Assembly (NCBI GenBank): GCA_946699565.1
Contig: CAMPDW010000012.1
Span: 1 to 64,000, forward strand
Direction: 5' to 3'
DNA length: 64,000 nt
From: an uncultured Commensalibacter sp.
GTDB lineage: Bacteria; Pseudomonadota; Alphaproteobacteria; Acetobacterales; Acetobacteraceae
In this document: in pieces, positions 24,661 through 33,714 of the stretch
Layout of the letters: each line of letters starts with the position of its first letter
How positions within the stretch are numbered: the stretch's first letter is position 1
Position numbers and translations under genes: made by a program
The notes under the pieces: model-generated
The model's database searches: none
Told to the model about the DNA's origin: nothing
Seen by the model: only the letters and a program-made list of their open reading frames with translations

Positions 24661-26025
24661 TTATTCTAGAGGGGGGGGGACATGTGCTATTTCGATAGCT
24701 TTGGCTTGTTTTTGATTGAGTTTATCAACATCAAAATCGGTAATAATTTCTTGAAAAAGACGGTGCCAATTTATTTTTGCATTTAAACGCGTAAATAAAC
24801 TGCCCAATCCAATAGCCGAACGATCAACAAGAACAAATTCTCTCGGAGGCATGACTCCCCCCGCTTTTTGAAGACCTTTGTGAACTTTATTGGCTAATTT
24901 ACGACCTAAATCAGGATCGGATTCATCTTGAATGGTGCGTACTTTATCCTGAGTAAGAGGAGCATAAAGAAAACTTGCCCATTCATTTAATATTTTCATT
25001 GTTTCTTTAGTAATATTTTTGAAACCCCATGTCGTATAAGCCTGATAAGCTAAATCATCATTTTTTGTTTCAATGGCTCGGCATAAGTCAATGACACCTT
25101 TAATAAATTTTCCTTGAAAAATCCGAATAGAACCGAAATCAAGTAAGCATAATTGATTATTATTATTAATTAAGAAATTGCCCATATGTGGATCGCCGTG
25201 AATGACACCAAAACTATAAAAGGGAATATACCAGGCCATAAACAAGGCACGTGCAATATCGTTTCGACGATCTTGATTCAATTCAGGAGTAATTAAATTC
25301 CTTAAACTAATACCATCAACCCAATCCATTGTTAAAAGACGATCAGTAGTAAGATTTTCGATAACATTTGGAACTATCGTTGATGGATCCTCTTTTAGCA
25401 TATAAGAAAATAGTCGTATGTTTGCGGCTTCTCTTTTATAATCGAGTTCTTCTTGCAAACGTGTTACTAATTCCTTATATACTTCATCCTGTTTGATTGC
25501 ATTATCTATGCGATGATATAAAGAAACAAGCAACCGTAATTGTTTCAAGTCTGATTCAACAGTACTTTGCATATCCGGATACTGTAATTTACACGCTACA
25601 ATTCTGCCGTTATGTAATTTTGCTTTATGAACTTGTCCTAGACTTGCTGCTGCAATCGCTTCATGGGAAAACTCAGCAAAAGAACATTCCCAGTTACTGC
25701 CCAATTCACTTTTCATACGACGGCGAACAAATGACCATCCCATTGGTGGAGCATTGGATTGAAGTTGGGCGAGCTCATCTGAATATTCATCAGGTAGAAT
25801 ATTAGGGATTGTACTGATTAATTGCGCAATTTTCATCATAGGACCTTTAAGATCCCCGAGAATATTTTTTAATTCCTCAGCATGAGCGGTTTTATTAATA
25901 GGTATCCCTATTTTTTCACCAGCCAGTCGGGCTGCAATTCCCCCTACAGCTCGAGTAGAATTCATCACTCGTTTCATTCCATCGAATAAACTGGTTTTAT
26001 CAATATTATCGTTATTTTGTGCCAT
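24661..26025 (-). CDS. ABC1/ADCK (UbiB-like) atypical kinase
   Basis: This 454-aa protein of the AarF/ABC1/UbiB superfamily is linked to ubiquinone and lipid metabolism. Family motifs: the KxGQ region here reads KIAQ (residues 65-68), the alanine-rich loop is AAASLGQ (125-131), the candidate ATP lysine is Lys146, the catalytic loop is GDPHMGN (277-283) and the metal-binding DFG is at 296-298. It lacks the C-terminal membrane helices of classic UbiB and resembles the shorter cytosolic ABC1 group. Gly of KxGQ is replaced by Ala, a change reported to affect nucleotide preference in this family. It is only 2 bp from pepF, so they form an operon. The C-terminal codons contain a C9 homopolymer (see repeat at 24671). 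Confidence 0.88.
   Translation of the reverse strand: MAQNNDNIDKTSLFDGMKRVMNSTRAVGGIAARLAGEKIGIPINKTAHAEELKNILGDLKGPMMKIAQLISTIPNILPDEYSDELAQLQSNAPPMGWSFVRRRMKSELGSNWECSFAEFSHEAIAAASLGQVHKAKLHNGRIVACKLQYPDMQSTVESDLKQLRLLVSLYHRIDNAIKQDEVYKELVTRLQEELDYKREAANIRLFSYMLKEDPSTIVPNVIENLTTDRLLTMDWVDGISLRNLITPELNQDRRNDIARALFMAWYIPFYSFGVIHGDPHMGNFLINNNNQLCLLDFGSIRIFQGKFIKGVIDLCRAIETKNDDLAYQAYTTWGFKNITKETMKILNEWASFLYAPLTQDKVRTIQDESDPDLGRKLANKVHKGLQKAGGVMPPREFVLVDRSAIGLGSLFTRLNAKINWHRLFQEIITDFDVDKLNQKQAKAIEIAHVPPPLE
24671..24679. repeat. G9 homopolymer in an AT-rich genome (C9 on the coding strand of the ABC1 gene)
   Basis: Nine consecutive G lie ten bases before the ABC1-kinase stop, encoding prolines. 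Such runs are rare in DNA this AT-rich and are classic slippage sites. Gain or loss of one base changes only the last few residues of the kinase, but the run also lies about 45 bp upstream of the acyltransferase start. Confidence 0.85.
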
Positions 26026-26027
26026 AA

Positions 26028-27851
26028 TTATATTTTTTCCAGCTCATTTATAAAATGATTAATAACATTCAGTCCTTTTTGCCAGAAAGAAGCATCAGAA
26101 GCATCTAGCCCAAAAGGTGTTAATAATTCTTTATGGTTTTTAGTCCCACCTGCTTGAAGCATTTGGATATAGTTATCTTGAAAGTTCTTATATCCCTCTT
26201 GATAGATACTATAAAGTGCATTGACAAGGCAATCGCCAAAAGCATAGGCATAAACATAAAAAGGAGCATGAATAAAATGAGGAATATATGTCCAATAGGT
26301 GTTGTAATCCAGAGTAAATTCGAAAGCTGGCCCTAGACTTTCTTTTTGTGTATCAAGCCAGAATTGACCAATTTGTTCAGGAAGAAGTTCATTTTCTTTG
26401 CGTGCTTCATGAACCTTTCGTTCAAATTGATAAAATGCAATCTGTCTTACAACGGTATTTAACATATCTTCTACCTTATGGCTTAGAAGAATGCGACGTT
26501 TTTTAAGGTCTATTTGTTTTTTTAAAAGACTTTGAAAAGTTAACATTTCTCCGAAAACACTGGCAGTTTCTGCTAAAGTTAAAGGTGTATCGGATAAAAG
26601 GTAACCCTGTTTTGCGGCAAGCATTTGGTGAATTCCATGACCTAATTCATGAGCAAGAGTCATTACATCTCGACTACGTCCATAATAATTCAGAAGGATA
26701 TAGGGATGCACCGAGGGTACAGTTGGATGAGCAAAAGCTCCAGAGGCTTTCCCAGGTCGTAATGTTGCATCAATCCATTCGTGATTAAGGAATTCTTGAA
26801 TGATTTTTCCTAGACGTGGATCAAATTCATTATAAGCATCAAAAACAATTTTTTTCGCTTCCTCCCATGATATTTCTAGATCTTGATCATCAGGTAAAGG
26901 TGCGTTACGATCCCAATGATTTAATTTATCCACACCAAGCCATTTTGCTTTAAGTTGATAATAACGATGAGACAGGTTTTTGTAATTATGCGTGACAGAT
27001 TGCACAAGTGCATCAACAACTTCATCTTCAATTTGATTATTACAATTACGTTGTGAATCTGGCCGGAGGAATCCATGCCATTGGTCGGAAATCTGTTTGT
27101 CTTTGGCGAGAGTGTTTGTAATCAGTGAGAAAAGTTTCAAATTGTTGTTAAAAACTTCCCCTAAACCTTTGGCAACCTGTTTTCTTTCTTCAGAATTTGA
27201 AGATGATAATTTGTTTAAAGCTTTTCCAAGGGAAATATGTTGATCTTGAAAAGGGATTTGCAATGCGGCTAGAGTTTCGTCATACAATCTAGACCACGCA
27301 GATGATCCAGTTACAGATTTTTCATGAAATAATTTTTCAATTTCATTGCTTAATTGATAAGGGCGTAAAATACGAATTCGATCAAGAAATGGTTTCCAAG
27401 GATATAAATCTTGAGTTTTCAATTTCTCTCGTAAATTTTTTTCATCAAGTTGATTTAATTCCAGCGTAAAAAAAAGAAATGAGGTGCTGAGATCCGTAAT
27501 CTTCTCTTGAATATCTTGATAAAATTGCGTATTTTTAGGTTGGGTGGAATCAGTTGCAAAAATAAGTTGAGCATAAGAACTAATTTTTCCTAAGATTTCA
27601 TTGATTTGTTCATAGGCTTGAATTGTACAAGCCAATTCTTTACCTGAAAGATTGTTTAATTTTCCTTGCCATTGTTGAGAAAATGTATTGATGAGCTCTT
27701 TAGCATTTTGGAGATCATTTTTTAATTTTGGACATTCAGGTGAGGAATACAGATCCGACAAATCCCATGTGGGAAGAGGATTAGATTGCCTTTTTTCATG
27801 GATTTGCATATTAGGGTTATTTTGAGGTTGATGTGAAGATATTATAGCCAT
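26028..27851 (-). CDS. pepF: Oligoendopeptidase F (M3 family metallopeptidase)
   Basis: This 607-aa protein is close to the PepF size and acts in the cytosol on oligopeptides. The zinc site is HELGH (His401, Glu402, His405) within LAHELGHGIHQML, followed by the third-ligand region SVFGEMLTF. The N-terminal region (residues 25-150) matches the PepF_N helical domain. A C-terminal YAYAFGDCLVNALY motif is also typical. It is the first gene of a two-gene operon with the ABC1 kinase (2-bp gap) and is divergent from uvrB with 195 bp between. Confidence 0.94.
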   Translation of the reverse strand: MAIISSHQPQNNPNMQIHEKRQSNPLPTWDLSDLYSSPECPKLKNDLQNAKELINTFSQQWQGKLNNLSGKELACTIQAYEQINEILGKISSYAQLIFATDSTQPKNTQFYQDIQEKITDLSTSFLFFTLELNQLDEKNLREKLKTQDLYPWKPFLDRIRILRPYQLSNEIEKLFHEKSVTGSSAWSRLYDETLAALQIPFQDQHISLGKALNKLSSSNSEERKQVAKGLGEVFNNNLKLFSLITNTLAKDKQISDQWHGFLRPDSQRNCNNQIEDEVVDALVQSVTHNYKNLSHRYYQLKAKWLGVDKLNHWDRNAPLPDDQDLEISWEEAKKIVFDAYNEFDPRLGKIIQEFLNHEWIDATLRPGKASGAFAHPTVPSVHPYILLNYYGRSRDVMTLAHELGHGIHQMLAAKQGYLLSDTPLTLAETASVFGEMLTFQSLLKKQIDLKKRRILLSHKVEDMLNTVVRQIAFYQFERKVHEARKENELLPEQIGQFWLDTQKESLGPAFEFTLDYNTYWTYIPHFIHAPFYVYAYAFGDCLVNALYSIYQEGYKNFQDNYIQMLQAGGTKNHKELLTPFGLDASDASFWQKGLNVINHFINELEKI

Positions 27852-28046
27852 AGTATTCCTGTTTTGATTTTTAAATGATTTTATCGAATATTATTTATAA
27901 TGGACACTTGGATTTATCCATTTAAAGTTAATCTTTGAAATATTAATATTAGTCATGAAATTATTATGCTATATAATATAGCAATTACAAGGTTTTATTC
28001 TTAAATATAGAATAAACGCAATTGGAACAAATTTAGACATAATTTT

Positions 28047-30236
28047 ATGAAAAAAATAAAAAGAAGTGGCACGGTTGTTTTTCATCCAAAAAAAATTCCA
28101 GCCAAATTAAAATTAAATTATTTCAAAGTTGTATCTCAATTTGAACCAGCAGGGGATCAACCTTATGCGATCAATCAGCTTGTAGAAGGAATTGAATCAG
28201 GTGAGCGGGATCAGGTTTTATTAGGCGTAACGGGATCTGGTAAAACATTTACTATGGCAAAAATTATTGAAAAGGTTCAGAAACCAACCTTGATTTTGGC
28301 ACCAAATAAAACATTGGCAGCACAACTTTATGGAGAAATGAAGGAATTTTTCCCCAATAATGCAGTTGAATATTTTGTTAGTTATTATGATTATTATCAG
28401 CCTGAAGCTTATGTCCCTCGTTCAGATACTTATATTGAAAAAGATAGTCAAATAAATGAACAGATTGATCGGATGCGTCATGCCGCAACTCAGGCTTTGT
28501 TTGAACGCAATGATGTAATTATCGTCGGATCTGTTTCTTGTATCTACGGTATTGGTTCACCTGAAACTTATTCGCATATGGTGGTGAGGATTGAAGAAGG
28601 TGGGACGATAAGCCGTGAAGATTTACTTAAGGCTTTGGTTGAACAACAATATCGACGAAATGATACTGCTTTTCAGCGAGGGTCTTTTCGAGTAAGAGGT
28701 GAAACCATTGATATTTTTCCTGTGCAGAATGCAGATCGAGCTTGGCGTATTCAACTTTTTGGAGATGAAGTAGAATCGATTGATGAATTTGATCCATTAA
28801 CAGGGGTGAAGACTACAAATTTAAAATCAGTTACGATTTATGCAAATAGTCATTTTGTAACACCAAGACCAACGTTAAATCAGGCGATTAAAAATATCAA
28901 ATTGGAACTTAAGCAAAGGATCAATCAATTTATTTTGGAAGGAAAATTATTAGAGGCTGAACGTATTCAACAACGTACCACTTTTGATATGGAAATGATT
29001 GAAACAACAGGTCTTTGCAAAGGGATTGAAAATTATTCTCGATATTTATCCGGTCGTAATCCTGGAGAGCCTCCACCAACGTTATTTGAATATTTACCTG
29101 AAGATGCTTTGCTAATTGTTGATGAAAGTCATGTAAGTGTCCCACAAATTGGTGGGATGGAGAGAGGGGATTATGCACGTAAAAAAACTTTATCTGATTT
29201 TGGATTCCGTCTACCTTCTTGTTTGGATAACAGACCTTTAAATTTTGCTGAATGGGATTCCTATAGACCTCAAAGTATTTTTGTCAGTGCAACCCCAGGT
29301 CCATGGGAATTGGAAAGAACAGGAGGTGTATTCATTGAACAAGTTATACGTCCAACAGGTTTAACTGACCCGATTATAGATGTTCGTCCTATTGAATTAC
29401 AAGTTGATGATCTTTTATTTGAAGTGAATAAGGTGATTAAATTTGGAGGGCGTATTCTTGTTACGACTTTAACGAAAAAATGGGCGGAAAAATTAACCGA
29501 TTATATGACAGAGGCGGGTATTAAAGTTCGGTATTTGCATTCCGATATTGATACATTGGAACGTATTGAGATTATTCGGGATTTACGGCTAGGTGTTATT
29601 GATGTTTTGGTTGGAATTAATTTGTTGCGGGAAGGTCTTGATATTCCAGAATGTCAGTTAGTAGCCATCTTAGATGCAGATAAGGAGGGTTTTTTGCGAT
29701 CTCGGACATCGTTAATCCAAACGATTGGACGCGCGGCAAGAAATATTAATGGACGTGTTTTATTTTATGCTGATAAAATGACGGAAAGTTTGAAATATGC
29801 AATTGAGGAAACAGCAAGGCGCCGAAAAAAACAGACCTTATGGAATAAGGAACACAATATAACCCCTACAACGGTTAAAAAGAAGATTAGTGAAATTACT
29901 GCTTCAGTTTATGAACAGGATTATGTAACTGTATCACCTTTGGAATATACGAATATTGATTTGTTTGTTGGTAAAAATCTTAAAGATTCGATTGCTGATC
30001 TTAGAAAAGAAATGAGAGTAGCCGCTGCAAATTTAGAATTTGAAGAAGCTGCACGTTTACGAGATGAAATAAAAAGATTAGAAGATTTGGATATGGGTTT
30101 GATATCTGATATTAAACCGTTAATCAATTCTTTAAAGGAAAAGAAAAAAGTAAATAAAGATTTTATATCCAAACCTCTTGGTCTAGGAGGTGGTGGATAT
30201 AGCCGATTAAAACGAAAAAAATCCAAGATACATTAA
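28047..30236 (+). CDS. uvrB: Excinuclease ABC subunit UvrB
   Basis: This 729-aa nucleotide excision repair helicase-like subunit verifies damage after loading by UvrA. Walker A is GVTGSGKT (60-67), the DNA-pinching beta-hairpin is [12 protein letters not shown] (113-124), Walker B is DESH (359-362), helicase motifs V and VI are [12 protein letters not shown] and TIGRAARN, and the C-terminal UVR coiled coil is near residues 650-690 ([14 protein letters not shown]). The product has a basic N-terminal extension of about 25 residues before the usual start. The last 40 residues are basic and glycine-rich. The upstream region holds no clear alphaproteobacterial LexA box. Confidence 0.97.
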   Translation: MKKIKRSGTVVFHPKKIPAKLKLNYFKVVSQFEPAGDQPYAINQLVEGIESGERDQVLLGVTGSGKTFTMAKIIEKVQKPTLILAPNKTLAAQLYGEMKEFFPNNAVEYFVSYYDYYQPEAYVPRSDTYIEKDSQINEQIDRMRHAATQALFERNDVIIVGSVSCIYGIGSPETYSHMVVRIEEGGTISREDLLKALVEQQYRRNDTAFQRGSFRVRGETIDIFPVQNADRAWRIQLFGDEVESIDEFDPLTGVKTTNLKSVTIYANSHFVTPRPTLNQAIKNIKLELKQRINQFILEGKLLEAERIQQRTTFDMEMIETTGLCKGIENYSRYLSGRNPGEPPPTLFEYLPEDALLIVDESHVSVPQIGGMERGDYARKKTLSDFGFRLPSCLDNRPLNFAEWDSYRPQSIFVSATPGPWELERTGGVFIEQVIRPTGLTDPIIDVRPIELQVDDLLFEVNKVIKFGGRILVTTLTKKWAEKLTDYMTEAGIKVRYLHSDIDTLERIEIIRDLRLGVIDVLVGINLLREGLDIPECQLVAILDADKEGFLRSRTSLIQTIGRAARNINGRVLFYADKMTESLKYAIEETARRRKKQTLWNKEHNITPTTVKKKISEITASVYEQDYVTVSPLEYTNIDLFVGKNLKDSIADLRKEMRVAAANLEFEEAARLRDEIKRLEDLDMGLISDIKPLINSLKEKKKVNKDFISKPLGLGGGGYSRLKRKKSKIH

Positions 30237-30251
30237 AAATAAGGACCAAGA

Positions 30252-31139
30252 ATGCTTGAAATCAAGGTTGGTGATAATCGAGTTGGAATATATACTTCTT
30301 TAGGCGGGGCTATTGCATATTGGTTACGGAGGGAAATGCTGATTTTTTATCCAGTCAATGATTCACCTTTGATTAAAAATTCCAATCAGATCATTGCTGC
30401 CTACCCAATGTTGCCTTATTCAAATCGTATTGCAGAAGGTAAATTTTCTTTTAATAATAGCAATTATCAATTAATTCCAAATGCGGGTAATGGAAAAGAT
30501 GCTATCCATGGAAATGCGTGGCAAAGAGCTTGGAATTTGGAATCCTTTACGGAAAATAGCGTTCTTTTAACTTTAAATTATAGTCCAGAAAAAAATTCAG
30601 AAAAAGAATGGCCTTATGCGTATTTTGCAACTTTAAGATACTGTATTTATGAAACTGGATTATTTATTCAAATGTCTTGCAAAAATACAGATATTTGTAA
30701 ACAACCTGTAGGAATGGGTTTTCATCCTTATCTGCCAAGAAGAAATTTAGTTGAAATTGGTTTTTCTGCTCCTTCAGTTTGGAATAATGGTCCTGATGGA
30801 TTACCTGAGGGACGAATGTTGAATGAAGATCAATGGAATTTTGATCAAATGCGTAAATTGACACATAATGATTTCTTGGATAATTGTTATGTGCATTGGG
30901 ATCGAAGAGCGTTTATCCGATGGAAATATCAAAATTGTTTTTTAACTGTTTCCGCCAGTCCAATTTTTCAGCATCTTGTTGTTTATACGCCAAAAGATAG
31001 ATCTTATTTTACGATGGAACCAGCTACAAATATGAATAATGCTATTAATATGCCAGAAATATCGGATCGGGGATTGGCAATTTTAAAACCTGGTCAGACC
31101 ATAAAGGGAAGGATATTTTACTCATTTATTGGAATATAA
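30252..31139 (+). CDS. Aldose 1-epimerase family protein
   Basis: This 295-aa protein has the galactose mutarotase fold. Family motifs are LPYSNRIAEGKF (where the conserved Arg binds the sugar), IHGNAWQRAW (the first active-site His) and GMGFHPYLPR (the second His), with the acidic residue in the C-terminal MEPATNMNNA segment. It probably interconverts alpha and beta anomers of a hexose or acts on a hexose phosphate. It follows uvrB by 15 bp with an AAGGA ribosome site and precedes greB by 27 bp, so it may be co-transcribed with both. Substrate is not deducible. Confidence 0.9.
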   Translation: MLEIKVGDNRVGIYTSLGGAIAYWLRREMLIFYPVNDSPLIKNSNQIIAAYPMLPYSNRIAEGKFSFNNSNYQLIPNAGNGKDAIHGNAWQRAWNLESFTENSVLLTLNYSPEKNSEKEWPYAYFATLRYCIYETGLFIQMSCKNTDICKQPVGMGFHPYLPRRNLVEIGFSAPSVWNNGPDGLPEGRMLNEDQWNFDQMRKLTHNDFLDNCYVHWDRRAFIRWKYQNCFLTVSASPIFQHLVVYTPKDRSYFTMEPATNMNNAINMPEISDRGLAILKPGQTIKGRIFYSFIGI

Positions 31140-31166
31140 ATTTGGTTTTTATTTTAGGTTAAATTG

Positions 31167-31652
31167 ATGTCTTTACCTTATATTACACCTTGGGGTTATG
31201 AACGTTTAAAACAAGAATTATTAACGCTTTTACATAAAGAACGCCCTAAGATCGTAGAAATTGTTTCATGGGCAGCGGAAAATGGAGATCGTTCGGAAAA
31301 TGGGGATTATCTTTATGGTAAAAAAAGATTGCGTGAAATTGACCGCAGAGTTCGTTTTCTGTCCAAGAGACTCGAAAATGCACAAATTATAAATCCCATT
31401 GATCAACAAAACAGGGAACAAGTTTTTTTTGGTGCAACGGTACGTTATGTGACGGAAGACGATATTGAACGTATCGTAATGATTGTTGGGCAGGATGAAG
31501 CTATTACTGAACAAGGGCAAATTAGCCTTGTTTCCCCAATTGCAAAAGCATTGATGCGTGCTAGAATTGGCGATGAAGTTAAAATTCAGACACCTATTGG
31601 TGAAAAATATATTGAAATTTTAGAAATAACATATGATGCGATTTTAGAATGA
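31167..31652 (+). CDS. greB: Transcription elongation factor GreB
   Basis: The ATG at 31167 is preferred over the TTG one codon earlier, giving 161 aa. Gre factors rescue backtracked RNA polymerase by stimulating transcript cleavage. The N-terminal coiled coil (residues 1-75) has the acidic tip ENGDRSENGDY (Asp41, Glu44). KKRLREIDRRVRFLSKRLE is typical of GreB rather than GreA. The FKBP-like C-terminal domain spans about residues 80-160 (GATVRYVTEDD, SPIAKALMRARIGDEV). Gene gshB follows 14 bp after its stop. Confidence 0.92.
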   Translation: MSLPYITPWGYERLKQELLTLLHKERPKIVEIVSWAAENGDRSENGDYLYGKKRLREIDRRVRFLSKRLENAQIINPIDQQNREQVFFGATVRYVTEDDIERIVMIVGQDEAITEQGQISLVSPIAKALMRARIGDEVKIQTPIGEKYIEILEITYDAILE

Positions 31653-31666
31653 ATGGATATTGAAGT

Positions 31667-32626
31667 ATGTTAAAAATTGCCGTTCAGATGGATCCGTTGG
31701 AATCAATCAACATTTATAGTGATTCTACATTTGCTTTAATGTTAGAAGCTCAGATACGTGGATATTCCTTATTTGTATATTCTGTTCAAAGTCTAAGTTT
31801 ATTTGAAAATGAAACAAGTAAATACGTAACCGCACGTGGTAATGAAGTTAAAGTACAAAAGATTGTTGGTAATCACGTACAATATGGACAGGAAAAAACG
31901 GTTAATTTAGTTGATTTTGATGTTCTCTTAATGCGTCAGGATCCACCTTTTGATATGGGTTATATTACAGCAACTCATATTTTAGAACAAATACACGGTA
32001 TAGGTAAGGATAAAGTTTTTGTCGTTAATAATCCAAGTTCGGTGCGGAATTCTCCAGAAAAAATAATGGTTACTTTATGGCCTGATATAATGCCTCCAAC
32101 GCTTATTTCTCGCGATTTTGAAACGATTAGATTATTTCGTCAAGAATACAAAGATATTATCATTAAGCCTTTATTTGGTAATGGGGGAATAGGTGTTTTT
32201 CGTCTTCAGGAAGATGATGAGAATTTTAATGCCTTATTAGAAATGCAATTTTCTAAAGATAATTCTCCTTTGATGATTCAACGTTATGAACCGGCGGTTA
32301 AAAAAGGAGATAAGAGAATTATTCTAGTGGATGGCAAAGCTATAGGTGCTATTAATCGCGTTCCACAAAAAGGAGACTTACGCTCTAATATGCATGTTGG
32401 TGGTGTTGCGGAAAAGATCGAATTAACAGAGCGTGATCAATATATTTGCTCTAAAATTGGTCAAACGCTTAAAGATCAAGGTTTAATTTTTGTCGGTATT
32501 GATGTACTGGGAAATTACTTAACAGAAATTAACGTGACGTCACCTACTGGTTTACAAGAACTTGATCGTTTTAACCGTATTAATTCGGCTGCTTATATAT
32601 GGAATGCAATTGAAGCTTATTTTTAA
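31667..32626 (+). CDS. gshB: Glutathione synthetase
   Basis: This 319-aa ATP-grasp enzyme joins gamma-glutamylcysteine and glycine, the final step of glutathione synthesis. Conserved features are LLMRQDPPFDMGYITATHIL (residues about 88-107), VNNPSSVRNSPEK, the ATP-binding IIKPLFGNGGIGVFRL, and the C-terminal FVGIDVLGNYLTEINVTSPTG with its metal-binding residues. The N-terminal QMDPLESINIYSDSTF is a family signature. It is co-directional with greB. The stop overlaps by 4 bases the 3' end of a small gene on the other strand. Confidence 0.95.
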   Translation: MLKIAVQMDPLESINIYSDSTFALMLEAQIRGYSLFVYSVQSLSLFENETSKYVTARGNEVKVQKIVGNHVQYGQEKTVNLVDFDVLLMRQDPPFDMGYITATHILEQIHGIGKDKVFVVNNPSSVRNSPEKIMVTLWPDIMPPTLISRDFETIRLFRQEYKDIIIKPLFGNGGIGVFRLQEDDENFNALLEMQFSKDNSPLMIQRYEPAVKKGDKRIILVDGKAIGAINRVPQKGDLRSNMHVGGVAEKIELTERDQYICSKIGQTLKDQGLIFVGIDVLGNYLTEINVTSPTGLQELDRFNRINSAAYIWNAIEAYF

Positions 32627-32832
32627 TCTTTTTTAGTATTGGATATATCTAACTTGTTTTGCATAGGAGGCATTGGGTCATCCTTGCCAAATTTATTATC
32701 AAACCATTCATAAATTTGACGGTGGAATAAAAATGAAAAATTGAATCCCCATAAAAAAATGGATATGATTGCCATTAGCCATATTAAAATTGTCATTAAC
32801 ATTTTAAGTTTTAAAGCCTTTAAATATCTCAT
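32623..32832 (-). CDS. Small single-helix membrane protein (69 aa)
   Basis: This short frame encodes a basic N-terminus, one long hydrophobic helix (residues 11-36, WLMAIISIFLWGFNF) and a charged tail with PMPPM. The pattern looks like a genuine inner-membrane protein, and its 3' end overlaps gshB by only 4 bases, typical of convergent genes. The ribosome site is poor and I do not recognise a family, so it could be spurious. Confidence 0.5.
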   Translation of the reverse strand: MRYLKALKLKMLMTILIWLMAIISIFLWGFNFSFLFHRQIYEWFDNKFGKDDPMPPMQNKLDISNTKKD

Positions 32833-33034
32833 TTAAAATTTTGATTACATTTAAAAGTTTATATCTATAAAGGCAATTAATAAAGGTTAAAAAATCTTAG
32901 ATCTGCGATTTAAAATCGTTATAAAATATGAAATGATTAAAAAATTAATAAAATAATTTTTTTTTTAGTAAAACTATATTATATAGTGTTGTTTTTATAT
33001 TATTTTGTTATTTTATCAACTTTGGAGCAATAGC

Positions 33035-33679
33035 GTGTCTCCTTTACCTCATACTGCTTTAAATGCAGATGCAGTAAAATTAGCCTATCGTCGCTGGGCT
33101 AAGGTTTATGATACAGTTTTCGGAACAGTTTCGTCTTTTGGGCGCCGTTGTGCCGTTGAAAAAGTTAACACCTTACCAGGAACAAAAATATTAGAGGTGG
33201 GGGTTGGAACTGGTCTGGCTTTACCTGCTTATAATAAAGAAAAAAAAATCACTGGAATTGATCTTTCAACAGATATGCTTGAAAAGGCAAGACAACGTGT
33301 AAGAAATGAAAATCTTAAAAATGTTGAAGCTTTAATTGAAATGGATGCAGAATCAACGAATTTTGAAACTGAATCTTTTGATATTGCTGTTGGAATGTTT
33401 GTTGCATCTGTTGTTCCGCATCCAGATAAATTATTTCAAGAATTGCAGCGTGTCGTTAAACCAGGTGGTTATATACTTTTTGTTAACCATTTTATTGCTG
33501 AAAAAGGGGTGAGATATTATATTGAACGGATTATGGCACCTGCTTCTCGGGCACTTGGGTGGCATCCAGATTTTGCAATTCAATCCTTATTGCCGTCAGA
33601 TATTTTAAGAAGAGCAGATATCATTTCAGTTCCACCTTTAGGATTATTTACTTTAGTTAGTTTTAAAAGATGGTTATAA
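33035..33679 (+). CDS. pmtA: Phosphatidylethanolamine N-methyltransferase, PmtA-type (probable)
   Basis: The GTG at 33035 is chosen because GGAG lies 8 nt upstream; the longer frame starts with TTG inside unrelated sequence. The 214-aa class I SAM methyltransferase has motif I LEVGVGTG (53-60). The AYRRWAKVYDTVFG opening (17-30), the FGRR motif and the later FVNHF match Rhodobacter-type PmtA, which converts phosphatidylethanolamine to phosphatidylcholine. Acetic acid bacteria are known to make phosphatidylcholine by this route. Other small methyltransferases such as UbiE share motif I but not the N-terminal pattern. It precedes the oxidase-like gene by 35 bp. Confidence 0.75.
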   Translation: MSPLPHTALNADAVKLAYRRWAKVYDTVFGTVSSFGRRCAVEKVNTLPGTKILEVGVGTGLALPAYNKEKKITGIDLSTDMLEKARQRVRNENLKNVEALIEMDAESTNFETESFDIAVGMFVASVVPHPDKLFQELQRVVKPGGYILFVNHFIAEKGVRYYIERIMAPASRALGWHPDFAIQSLLPSDILRRADIISVPPLGLFTLVSFKRWL

Positions 33680-33714
33680 TTTAAATCTTAATATAATTTT
33701 ACGGAAAGAAATTG

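Noticed and set aside
28025-28039. GAAC-N7-GACA upstream of uvrB as an alphaproteobacterial LexA box
   Set aside because: Two of the four bases in the second half-site do not match GAAC, and the site sits next to the ribosome-binding region. Too weak to call an SOS box.
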